This document shows, one piece after another, positions 48,780-57,116 of a stretch of DNA of 64,000 bases (positions within the stretch are counted from its first letter, which is position 1; each line of letters starts with the position of its first letter). Source of the DNA: CAYSRM01 sp964475205. Lineage in GTDB: Bacteria > Verrucomicrobiota > Kiritimatiellia > UBA8416 > CAYSRM01. The stretch spans positions 1-64,000 of the forward strand of contig CAYYVQ010000004.1 in assembly GCA_964475205.1 (NCBI GenBank), in the 5' to 3' direction. The translations under genes and the position numbers were made by a program. Under the pieces are notes generated by a model. That model was not told the origin of the DNA, did no database searches, and was given only the letters and a program-made list of their open reading frames with translations.

Positions 48780-51700
48780 CTACCTCAAGGAACGGTGAAG
48801 ACGCATTAGTTGAATCATGCGTGCCTCATCTGCTTGGAGTTGGGCTTCATTTCGGGCATTATCCGCAGCACTGTATCCAGCATCTATTCCAGCGGCTGTT
48901 GCATTGCCTAGAATAGTCCCGACTGCCGCAGGCCAATAAACGATACCAAGAACACCGCCAGCCATGCTGCTTGAGCGTGATATCCCTGTTGCCGTATCAC
49001 TGGAACCGAACGCAGCGCCAGCATCACGAGCATCAAATCCTGCACCTACAACAGAGGCAACACCACCTGCAACCTTCACTCCTCGGGCAACCTGTGGAGC
49101 TAATGCAGGGCCACGAACTGAGCGACCAGTCACCTCCATTCCGTACCGCCCATATCTGATGGGTGCACCCGTCGTTAGTGCATGCAAACTGTCACCGAAT
49201 AGCACGGCACTGCTGCCAAGACTGGTCGTATTGCCTCCCCTCTGAAGCGCATCCAGCAGAGAAGAGGAAATGGTTCCGGCCCCACCATACGCAGGATTGC
49301 CAGCAATCCGACGGGCTGTTCTGCCCATCGCCCATTCTACTTGGGACAGAGAGTACCCATCCTCCGCACAGAGTCCGAAGGGATCGCGGTAGTTCACTGG
49401 GTTGGACAGAAACGCTTGGTACTGGTTCAGCCCACCCGAGATACCGATGGGGTCCTTCGAGAGCCACCTTCCGGTCACGGGGTCATACCAGCGTGCGCGG
49501 AAATAATACAGCCCTGTTTTCCAGCTATACTCCCTGCCTTGCCAAAGAACATTGTTGCCGACAGCGCTTTCGTTTATCGGGGTCCCGTCGCTGTCATACA
49601 CACCGAGAACCCGGCCCCAGGCGTCATATTCGTAAGATTCCACAATCGCACCGGTTTCGTCAACCAGAGAATGAACCGTTCCAAGATGATCCGTGAGGGC
49701 GTAATACGTATTCGTTTCGCCGCCAGTGTGGTCGGTGAAGGCAAGCAGGTTATCAATGCCAGGGCCCCATGTGTAGGATTTCTTCAGAGCGCCGGAGGGA
49801 TCAACCTCGGCAATGATCTGTTGGCCGTCGTAGACGAAAAAGTTGGTGGAATTGCCGCTTACGGTCCGGGTCCTTCTGCCCAGCGGGCCGTACTGGTAGG
49901 ATTCAGCCGTCGTTCCGTTGGTGGAAATGGCTGTAACCTGATAGCGGCTGTTCCATGTCAGGTCCAGTTCGCGGCCATCGTTGTATACCATATTGGTAAT
50001 GTTTCCGGCATCATCATGCAGGACCGTGCCGGAGGGGCCGAACGTGGAGAGGCGATTTCCGTTGCCAAGACTGTAAACATTTGTGGTTTCGTTTTGGACT
50101 GCATTGGTGCGGTTGCCTGTCAGGTCATATTTCCAGGAATAGTCATTGGTGACAGGGCCACCAGCAGAGTGAACTGTTTCATTGGTCAATCTATCCAGGC
50201 TATCATATCGGTACACGGCCCAGCCCCCGGTTTCCCTTGTGACATTCGTGATCAGTCCTGCTCTGTTGTGAGCATAACCGAAACTGCGCAAAATGCCGTT
50301 CGTTTCGTCGCGCCAGACAATGTCCGTAATCCGGTCAACGTTATCAAAACTGTATTCAACATGTATGCCGGAAACACTGTTGCTGATTTGAGCAATAAGA
50401 CCATTATATTGATTGTACGAAAAGTCAAAATCCCCGCCTGAACCGCTAATCTCGCTGACGCGTTCGGCGGCGTCGAAACTGCACCTATTTGTAAGCGCAG
50501 CAGAACTGTTTATGGTAGCCACTGCGCTGGTTACGTTGCCAACGGCGTCGAAACAGAAGCTGTTGAGAGAGGAAAAAGTTGAGAATTCCGAGTAAACGGA
50601 AATTAGCCTGTTGGCGCCATTGTACTGGTTTGATATGACTCCGGTTTCGTTGACGGCTGTCTTCATTAGCGAATTTGCGTAGTAGGTGAAGGAGTTCGTC
50701 AGACCGGGCCAGTTTACGGACGCGAGCCGGGCGGACGAATCGTATGTGTTGCTGACGGTTGTGCCGTCAAAACGGGTGAGGGATGTAACCATGTCTGCAA
50801 GGCCGTATGAAATGCTCATGGCCTGGCCTTCCAGATTGGTAATGGTTACCGGGCGGTCCTGGATGTCCAGAAGGTAGTTTTCAACCGGCCGGTTGAGCGC
50901 ATCGCGAATATTGAGCGTATTGAACTGTTGGTCGTAATCGAAGGTTATTGTTGCGGTTTCATCCCCGGAACCGCGGGTAACGGAAGTGAGTTTGCGGGTC
51001 GGAGCGTACGTATAGGTTGTTTCCCGATCTCCTGCATCAACGTGATTGGTAAGGTTCCCCATTTTGTCATACAGAAAACTTTCAGTGCGGCCGTCGGGCA
51101 ATGTCACAGTGCGGATCCTGCCGAGCTCGTCCGGGTTCAGAATGGTAACGCGCGGGCCGGAAGGGCCGGGCATGCAAATGTTTGTGACGTGCCCAAGCGG
51201 GCTGTAACGGTAGTTGATAACAGGCCCTGCCTGCGGGATGGAAGAAGTCTGGTAACCGTAATTGTTGTAACCGAACCGTGTCCAGTGCCCGTTGGCGTTT
51301 GTTACCGCGCTGAGCAGACCGTTTGTGGTGTAGCCGTAGAAGGTTGTATTGGTTTTACCTTCTTCAGGGCTCAGGCGCATTGCCACAGGCAGCGTGTCCA
51401 GGTATTCGAAGGTTGTCTGGTTGCCTTCAGGGTCAGTTGCAGAGAGCAATGTGCCGTTGGTGGAGTTCCATACGTAGTTCCAGATATTGGACGGCACGGC
51501 ATTGAATCCAATGCCGGAACTTGTAAGGTTGTGTTTTGAGTCGTAGCTTCGGATTGTCAGCAACTGGTTGCCTGTTGTGTTGTCCATCTTCTTGACGCCG
51601 ATAAGATTGTGATCGTTGTCATGAGAATAAATGGTAACCTGATTGGTGCCGTTCGGGCCGTAGACTTTTTTTGTCACCATAGTTTCGGGATGATAATGGT

Positions 51701-53921
51701 ATTCGTAGGCTTGGCTGGTTGCGCCTCTCTGGTAGGTGAGCGTGGTATAGTTGCTTGCAGTGTTGTAATCGAGACTATGTTCGTACCAGTTGGTATTGAG
51801 GATCATGGAGCAGCCTTTGGCGATTACAAGATCAGAGGCATTTGTTGAGAATATGTAGTCATAGGCAAAAACATTGCCAGCGGCATTAACGCGTTGGGTC
51901 AGGCTGTGCAGGTTTCCGTAGCGGTAGGTTGTAGTATATGAAGCTTCGGATGTATGCCGTGTGGCGTTTGTGATCTGCCCTGAAGCGTTGTACGCATAGG
52001 TCATGTACAGGGAATCGACAGGTGAATCCACTCTGAGAAGTCGGCCGTTTTCGTATGTGAAGTCAAGGGTCTGGCCACTGCTGTGTTCTATGCGCGAGAC
52101 AGCTTCTAAACCGCCGGTGTTGGTGTATGCGAAAGAAAGAGCGTTGCTGTGGGTATCGCTCATACTGTAAAGCAGGCCGTTTGTATTGAAAAGGCACGTG
52201 ATTGTGCCGTTCATCAGGAGCCGGTAGTTGTTGGTTTGATCAAAAAGACGGTAGTCCAATCCGTCCGGGGGTTCAAACGTCCCGTTGGTAAGCGCCTTAA
52301 ACCAGTGAAGGTCGCCCTCGCCGGTTCTTAAGACTTTCCAGTCGCTGGTGACGCCGCGATAATAGTGATCGGTCTCGTCATATAGATCCCAGTCATATGA
52401 GTGATTCCACCGCGCACCGACGGGGCTGTTGGTATGCTCGAAGCGGCTGTTGTATCCACGCCGGAAAACCAGGGGAATGCCTGGAGCGGGAACTACAATA
52501 TCGGTTTCAGTAATTGTGACAGCTCCGTTAATTGTGTTGATCGGGTCTACCGAATCAGACTGAGTGGGGTCAGGATGAGGTGTATCGGAAGTTTCTTCGT
52601 CGCAGGTATCCGTTTCAACAATATGCAGTGTGCCGGTCTTACCTGCCATGCCAAAGGCGTTCGGTTCGCCGTTATTGCCGCGATTACTGTATTTTCCAAG
52701 AATTCCTTCCGGGTCATGAATAGAAAAACCAGCGCCGTACATCCACTCACTGCCTGTGTCGCCAGTTGGCTTGCCGCCGATGCGGGCTTCGTAGTCGTAG
52801 TCATATTCGAGTTTCTCGGGGTCTGTTGCAATCCATCGAACCTGAAACGGATATTTTTTACCTTCTACGAAGCTGTAAGTCCCGGCACTCACGGTTCCGA
52901 AATCTTCAGATACGTGGTGGATTGTTGCAGAACCTACTTGAAGCTCGTAACGCTCGGAATTGCTGGAGCTCCAATCCCCAACCACAAGCTCCAGTGAACG
53001 ACAGTTGGCCGGGTCGCCGTGGTCATCCCCGTCGGAGGGATCGCTGCCGTTCATTACCTCATCATAGTCACTTACGCCATCACCATCGGTGTCCGCAGAA
53101 AATGGATCTGTCCCGTAGCGCATCTCTTCAAGCGCTTTCAGGTCATCACCGTCAGAATCCGAGGAGCCGTCACTGTTGTCAAGCGGATCCATCCCGTATT
53201 CCACTTCCCATCCGTCTGGCATCAGGTCCCCGTCAGTATCCCAGTTGTCGGGATCGGTTCCATGGTATATCTCGGCGTCATTGCTCAGCCCATCGCCGTC
53301 AGTGTCGACATTGGAAGTGGGATCTGTGCTGTACTCGTATTCGGTCACGTTATTGAGTCCATCACCGTCAAAGTCACTGGTTGCGGTTTTGGAAAGATTC
53401 TGGAAGTATTCTGTTTCCCAGATGTCAGCCATTCCGTCGCTGTCGGTGTCGATGAATTCGTCTATACCGATGTCAGGGTTCCGCGGTTCGCCATCAATAT
53501 CGGTTGCGGGAGCTCCGTTTGCCGTTCCTGCATCAATGCATGGGGATGCTGCGGTCAGCCTGTAGCCAAGCCGGGTGAATGCCGGGTTCGTGTTGATGTT
53601 GCCTGTTCCGCTGAAGCCGCCTTGCACGTCACTGTATGTAACCGATAGCTGACCGGCCTGGTATATCTGATTCGAAAAAAACACGGCTGTATTGGTCCAT
53701 ATTATTGTGTTGAAGCATTCGGTATCCACGGTGGAATACGCCGAAATGCCGCCGCCTGCCGTACCGGCATGATTGCCGAGCATTACACAGTTCCTGATTC
53801 GGGGGTCGCTCTGATTACTCGCATACAGTCCACCGCCGACAGAATCGGCAGCATTGAAGATGATAAGGCTGTTGTATATGTCCGGGGCCGATGATGAGTC
53901 GCAGTATATTCCTCCTCCCAC
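48780..53921 (-). CDS. RHS-repeat protein, 3' frame (front lost by frameshift)
   Basis: A 1713-codon open frame without a convincing start; it continues the gene of 55319-53815 after a frameshift at a G6 tract. Order: end of a right-handed beta-helix (GGGIYCDSSSAPDIYNS), thrombospondin type-3 calcium repeats (DTDGDGLSNDAEIYHGTDP), a DUF6531/RHS start (ITETDIVVPAPGIPLVFRRG), about 20 YD/RHS repeats, the core closing motif RWYDPVTGRWLSKDPIGISGG and NPVNYRDPFGL, then a variable tip of about 190 residues. RHS proteins form cages that carry toxin tips. The tip (GVASVVGAGFDARDAGAAFG) is Gly/Ala-rich and unrecognised. Confidence 0.85.
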   Translation of the reverse strand: MGGGIYCDSSSAPDIYNSLIIFNAADSVGGGLYASNQSDPRIRNCVMLGNHAGTAGGGISAYSTVDTECFNTIIWTNTAVFFSNQIYQAGQLSVTYSDVQGGFSGTGNINTNPAFTRLGYRLTAASPCIDAGTANGAPATDIDGEPRNPDIGIDEFIDTDSDGMADIWETEYFQNLSKTATSDFDGDGLNNVTEYEYSTDPTSNVDTDGDGLSNDAEIYHGTDPDNWDTDGDLMPDGWEVEYGMDPLDNSDGSSDSDGDDLKALEEMRYGTDPFSADTDGDGVSDYDEVMNGSDPSDGDDHGDPANCRSLELVVGDWSSSNSERYELQVGSATIHHVSEDFGTVSAGTYSFVEGKKYPFQVRWIATDPEKLEYDYDYEARIGGKPTGDTGSEWMYGAGFSIHDPEGILGKYSNRGNNGEPNAFGMAGKTGTLHIVETDTCDEETSDTPHPDPTQSDSVDPINTINGAVTITETDIVVPAPGIPLVFRRGYNSRFEHTNSPVGARWNHSYDWDLYDETDHYYRGVTSDWKVLRTGEGDLHWFKALTNGTFEPPDGLDYRLFDQTNNYRLLMNGTITCLFNTNGLLYSMSDTHSNALSFAYTNTGGLEAVSRIEHSSGQTLDFTYENGRLLRVDSPVDSLYMTYAYNASGQITNATRHTSEASYTTTYRYGNLHSLTQRVNAAGNVFAYDYIFSTNASDLVIAKGCSMILNTNWYEHSLDYNTASNYTTLTYQRGATSQAYEYHYHPETMVTKKVYGPNGTNQVTIYSHDNDHNLIGVKKMDNTTGNQLLTIRSYDSKHNLTSSGIGFNAVPSNIWNYVWNSTNGTLLSATDPEGNQTTFEYLDTLPVAMRLSPEEGKTNTTFYGYTTNGLLSAVTNANGHWTRFGYNNYGYQTSSIPQAGPVINYRYSPLGHVTNICMPGPSGPRVTILNPDELGRIRTVTLPDGRTESFLYDKMGNLTNHVDAGDRETTYTYAPTRKLTSVTRGSGDETATITFDYDQQFNTLNIRDALNRPVENYLLDIQDRPVTITNLEGQAMSISYGLADMVTSLTRFDGTTVSNTYDSSARLASVNWPGLTNSFTYYANSLMKTAVNETGVISNQYNGANRLISVYSEFSTFSSLNSFCFDAVGNVTSAVATINSSAALTNRCSFDAAERVSEISGSGGDFDFSYNQYNGLIAQISNSVSGIHVEYSFDNVDRITDIVWRDETNGILRSFGYAHNRAGLITNVTRETGGWAVYRYDSLDRLTNETVHSAGGPVTNDYSWKYDLTGNRTNAVQNETTNVYSLGNGNRLSTFGPSGTVLHDDAGNITNMVYNDGRELDLTWNSRYQVTAISTNGTTAESYQYGPLGRRTRTVSGNSTNFFVYDGQQIIAEVDPSGALKKSYTWGPGIDNLLAFTDHTGGETNTYYALTDHLGTVHSLVDETGAIVESYEYDAWGRVLGVYDSDGTPINESAVGNNVLWQGREYSWKTGLYYFRARWYDPVTGRWLSKDPIGISGGLNQYQAFLSNPVNYRDPFGLCAEDGYSLSQVEWAMGRTARRIAGNPAYGGAGTISSSLLDALQRGGNTTSLGSSAVLFGDSLHALTTGAPIRYGRYGMEVTGRSVRGPALAPQVARGVKVAGGVASVVGAGFDARDAGAAFGSSDTATGISRSSSMAGGVLGIVYWPAAVGTILGNATAAGIDAGYSAADNARNEAQLQADEARMIQLMRLHRSLR

Positions 53922-55125
53922 GCTGCCTGTAGCCGAGTTCCAGCCCAGGATACACCCGTTGAATTCGGCCGATGTCGTGTCCGAACAGAAACCCCCCTCC
54001 TGCTGAGCTGGAGTTGCTTACAATGCTGCTGCCGACGAACTGAGGAGACGAGGAACTGCGGCAATATATTCCTCCACCTATGTCGCCAGCCTCATTATTT
54101 GAGACGAGACCGCCGGAAACAAGCAACGCGCAGTTAGTTCCGCATCCTATGCCGCCGCCGAAATTACCGGCATAGTTCTGTGTCAATCGACAGTTTCTCA
54201 GTTCAGGGCCGCCGCTCTTGACGTAGATTCCGCCACCTTCCATATAGGCTTTGTTCTGTTCAATCGTACAATCAAGTATGGTCGCCGAGGAGTCGTCACA
54301 CATTATACCGCCGCCCTCCATTTCCCAGAGGTTGGTGGCAAAGCTGTTACCATTTTTGATTGTAAAACCTGAAATCACTGATCTTCTGGTTTCACTGGAA
54401 TGGAGATGGAAACCACGACCGGCATTTTCACAGTCAATAATAGTTGACTCGGGTCCTTCTTCAGAGAGCACAAGTATTCGTTTGCCATCAAGATCAATGT
54501 CCCGATTGCCTGAATTGGTGTAGGTTCCGGCTTTGACAAGGACTATGCCATAGTCAGTTGTGCAGGAATTGATTGCTGCCTGTATCGTGGTTGCGCCATT
54601 GGTGACAACAACGGTCGGGGCGGGAATGTTTGTCGGGCTGAGGGGGTCCGAATCGTGTTTGCACTCATATACATTCATATAGTTGTCACCGTCATAGTCT
54701 GCTTCGGGATCATCGTGCGTAAGCGGATCAAGCCCGTATTTTATTTCCCACCCGTCGGGCATGCCGTCGTTGTCGGAGTCGGAATCAAGTGGATCGGTTC
54801 CGTGCAGCCTTCGTTCCCTGCCGTCACTGAGTCCGTCGCCATCTGAGTCGTGTAGGGTCCAGCAGTCGTAGAACCTTGAGGGGTGTTCAGTCGCTTCGGT
54901 ATCAATCCAGATGAAAGTATTGGTTTGTGTGTTCAGATTCGTGGTAAGGGCTATCTGCCAGATCTCTTCGAGCATGTTGGTGGACACGAATATGTCACGG
55001 GTGAATTCTTCAGGGAAATCCTTCGGGTCAAAGGGCAGGATGCCGCCACTTTCTATGCGGATAAAATCCGGGTCGGGTCGGGGGTGGCAACCGGCAAATA
55101 CCTGGCCTGATCCAGCAGGTAGCAA
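53815..55125 (-). CDS. RHS protein, middle frame: calcium repeats and beta-helix
   Basis: A 436-codon frame, the middle part of the RHS gene. It reads thrombospondin type-3 repeats (DSDGDGLSDGRERRLHGTDP, DSDNDGMPDGWEIKYGLDP) then a right-handed beta-helix with repeated GGGI and N-x-A turns (EGGGIMCDDSSATILDCTIE, GGGIYVKSGGPELRNCRLTQ). After SSSAGGG the frame goes out and the last 45 residues are junk; the correct continuation (FCSDTTSAEFNGCIL) is in the next frame. Likewise the first residues repeat the end of the upstream frame. It is not an independent gene. Confidence 0.7.
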   Translation of the reverse strand: MLPAGSGQVFAGCHPRPDPDFIRIESGGILPFDPKDFPEEFTRDIFVSTNMLEEIWQIALTTNLNTQTNTFIWIDTEATEHPSRFYDCWTLHDSDGDGLSDGRERRLHGTDPLDSDSDNDGMPDGWEIKYGLDPLTHDDPEADYDGDNYMNVYECKHDSDPLSPTNIPAPTVVVTNGATTIQAAINSCTTDYGIVLVKAGTYTNSGNRDIDLDGKRILVLSEEGPESTIIDCENAGRGFHLHSSETRRSVISGFTIKNGNSFATNLWEMEGGGIMCDDSSATILDCTIEQNKAYMEGGGIYVKSGGPELRNCRLTQNYAGNFGGGIGCGTNCALLVSGGLVSNNEAGDIGGGIYCRSSSSPQFVGSSIVSNSSSAGGGFLFGHDIGRIQRVYPGLELGYRQRGRRNILRLIIGPGHIQQPYHLQCCRFCRRWTVCE

Positions 55126-55319
55126 TCCACTATGTGGTCAATGCTGCCGGCCTGTTTTTCCATGAGGGAAGTGTATTGCCGCTGATCAAAGGCGGCTTCA
55201 AGAATGGAGTCTTCTTCTTTTGTGGTGAGCGCCAAGACAAGGCCTACACAGATAATCAAGGCAAGAGCCGCCACCAATGTTGCCGGAGCCCTTGAAATAA
55301 ACCTGGTCAGACGCTTCAC
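55053..55319 (-). CDS. RHS protein, 5' frame with membrane anchor
   Basis: The true start of the RHS gene: MKRLTRFISRAP then a hydrophobic export or anchor helix (ATLVAALALIICVGLVLAL, about 13-31) and a short helical region. The frame ends after 88 codons because the 5-base unit CCCGA is duplicated (plus strand GGTCG twice at 55071-55080). Removing one unit restores ATPDPDFIRIESGG and joins it to the middle frame. Confidence 0.65.
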   Translation of the reverse strand: MKRLTRFISRAPATLVAALALIICVGLVLALTTKEEDSILEAAFDQRQYTSLMEKQAGSIDHIVDCYLLDQARYLPVATPDPTRILSA

Positions 55320-55513
55320 TCAAAAATCCTCTTTAAGGATACAAGCCTGAACCTGTATCAGGCAGATGAGATGAACTCTACATTCTCATGCGACCCGGTC
55401 AAGCTCTATTTTGTTAAAATTGTGTGAATCCCCGTCTGCGGCCTATATTCAGCCATTGACGGCATTTTTTGCAACAAATATCTTCCTTTTTCATCAGGCG
55501 CGAGTTTGCGCAG

Positions 55514-55600
55514 AAAAAAGGGGACATACCTTCTGTCGTTAAGCTGATCATCCTCGATTCCACTGCAATATAATCCTGATAGAGGGTGTGTCCCTTATTT
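55514..55600. repeat. Small inverted-repeat element
   Basis: About 87 bases bounded by AAGGGGACATACCTTCT and the inverse AGAGGGTGTGTCCCTTATT. The ends match at most positions. The terminal GGGACA-type sequence resembles ends that flank Y1-transposase elements, so it may be a non-autonomous relative. Confidence 0.5.
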
Positions 55601-55665
55601 CCTCTTATTTCCTCGACGAGCGGGAGGGCGGGCGGGCAGGTTGTAGCTGCGGCAAACTCGGCGCG

Positions 55666-55709
55666 TGAATAGATCAGGTTAACCCGCATATATCACGGAA
55701 TTTCGTAGC
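55666..55709. repeat. Nested ends of two dispersed repeats
   Basis: TGAATAGATCAGGTTA, the terminal repeat of the MITE at 61038-61217 and 63602-63780, runs directly into TTAACCCGCATATATCACGG and AATTTCGTAGC, the left part of the element at 21630-21734. The two repeats share the TTA at the junction. Confidence 0.6.
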
Positions 55710-55800
55710 AGCCTGTCCGCCATCTGACGGAAGAGCGCAGAGAGAGCCAATTTGCACGATTCATTCAACTTTGTGCGTATATTGAAATGATTCATAGTCA

Positions 55801-55839
55801 TTGAGTAATATTACTCAAGCATTGAGTAAAATCACTTGA
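55801..55839 (+). promoter_or_regulatory. Tandem palindromic operators upstream of ATPase
   Basis: TTGAGTAATATTACTCAA is a perfect 18-base palindrome at 55801-55818. A second, imperfect copy TTGAGTAAAATCACTTGA starts at 55822, exactly 21 bases later, which is two helical turns. A further half-site, TACTGAGTA, overlaps the gene start region (55852-55860). This is a typical layout for cooperative binding of a dimeric repressor. Confidence 0.55.
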
Positions 55840-55870
55840 CTGCGAATGGGATACTGAGTATTTTGAGATT

Positions 55871-57061
55871 ATGAAGACATTCCAGCGAAGTGAAGTGAGG
55901 CGGATTGCTGATAACATCAGCTCTGAGATGCCAGTTTTTCAGGTCATTACAGGACCCAGGCAGGCGGGTAAGACTACGGCTGCCAATCAGATAATGAAGC
56001 GTTTTCCATACGAATCCATCTATGCGTCGGCTGATGCTCCTGTGCCGGTGGGGCCTGAGTGGATAGAGTCTCAATGGTTATTGGCTGAGAGGAAAGCAGA
56101 GGCCACCAGTCAGCCTGTTCTTCTGGTTCTCGATGAAGTGCAGAAAGCAAATCAGTGGAGTGAGGCGATTAAGTCGAAATGGGATCGGAAGAAGCATGAT
56201 ATACGACTTCTTATCTTAGGATCTTCTGCTCTTTTGATCCAGAAGGGGCTCACGGAGAGCCTTGCCGGTCGCTTTTTTCTGAATCGTTTCACACACTGGT
56301 CGTTTGAGGAATGTAAGCAGGCATTTGGGTGGTCGCTGGAGGAATGGATATACTTCGGTGGATACCCGGGGACTGCAGTGTTCAAAGAAGATGTTCATCA
56401 GTGGAAGCAATATGTCAACGACTCACTGATAGAGACGGTTCTTTCCAAAGATGTACTTCAACTGCATCCCGTCACCAAGCCGGCCCTGCTGCGTAATCTT
56501 TTTGGATTGGCTACGACTTTCCCGGCACAGGTTCTCTCGTATAACAAGATGCTAGGGCAGCTTCAGGATGCCGGGAACACAACCACCCTGGCTCACTATC
56601 TTGATATTCTGGGAACAGCCTACCTCGTAAGTGGGCTAGAGCTGTTCTCCAAGGGGCATGTCAAAAAACGTGGCAGCAGTCCAAAGCTGATCCTTTGGAA
56701 CAATGCTCTGATCAATGGCATATCCTTAAGAAGCTATGAGCAGACAATGGAAGACAGGGCATTTTATGGCCGACTGGTTGAGAATGCCGTTGGCGCACAT
56801 CTGCTCAACAGGTTGGCTGGCGCGCCTGCCAGCATCACCTATTGGCGCAAAGGTAGCAACGAAGTCGATTTTGTACTGAACGCCGGAGAGCAGGTTGTTG
56901 CATTGGAAGTGAAGAGCGGTCGCCCAGACCGGACTTCGGGCATGGATGCTTTCAGGAAGGTGTATCCCAAAAGCAGGACTCTGATTGTCGGATCAAATGG
57001 CATTCCGTTGGAGGATTTCTTCTGCTCAGATCCGCAGCAGCTATTTTCATCGGTTGGATAA
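55871..57061 (+). CDS. AAA_14/DUF4143 ATPase
   Basis: A 396-residue protein of the DUF4143 ATPase family. AAA_14 domain (about 10-190): Walker A TGPRQAGKTTAANQ (about 27-40), Walker B VLLVLDEVQKANQW and LILGSSALLIQKG. The C-terminal DUF4143 region (about 220-396) has a restriction-endonuclease-like end with GRLVENAVGAHLLN, YWRKGSNEVDFVLNAG and VALEVKSGR, the ExxD...ExK pattern. Such proteins are mobile-genome-associated and of unknown role. It stands alone behind the tandem operators and is convergent with the E1 gene. Confidence 0.85.
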   Translation: MKTFQRSEVRRIADNISSEMPVFQVITGPRQAGKTTAANQIMKRFPYESIYASADAPVPVGPEWIESQWLLAERKAEATSQPVLLVLDEVQKANQWSEAIKSKWDRKKHDIRLLILGSSALLIQKGLTESLAGRFFLNRFTHWSFEECKQAFGWSLEEWIYFGGYPGTAVFKEDVHQWKQYVNDSLIETVLSKDVLQLHPVTKPALLRNLFGLATTFPAQVLSYNKMLGQLQDAGNTTTLAHYLDILGTAYLVSGLELFSKGHVKKRGSSPKLILWNNALINGISLRSYEQTMEDRAFYGRLVENAVGAHLLNRLAGAPASITYWRKGSNEVDFVLNAGEQVVALEVKSGRPDRTSGMDAFRKVYPKSRTLIVGSNGIPLEDFFCSDPQQLFSSVG

Positions 57062-57116
57062 TTTTGTTTTTATCCTGGATTCGGCAGTTGACGTGGATGC
57101 TGAAGCGCCATTGGAA

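Larger units (their letters stand above)
55320..55870. other. Repeat-rich intergenic region
   Basis: The 550 bases between the RHS gene and the ATPase carry a small inverted-repeat element (55514-55600), an end of the 180-base MITE (55666-55681) fused to the CCCGCATAT repeat (55679-55709), and two operator-like palindromes (55801-55839). A 91-codon minus-strand frame (55414-55689) runs through these repeats and is not a gene. Confidence 0.6.

Noticed and set aside
53783..54064. Independent 93-codon minus-strand gene
   Set aside because: It is the third frame across the RHS beta-helix; its content is a shadow of the frameshifted gene.
55414..55689. 91-codon minus-strand gene
   Set aside because: It runs through three dispersed repeats and has no recognisable protein character.
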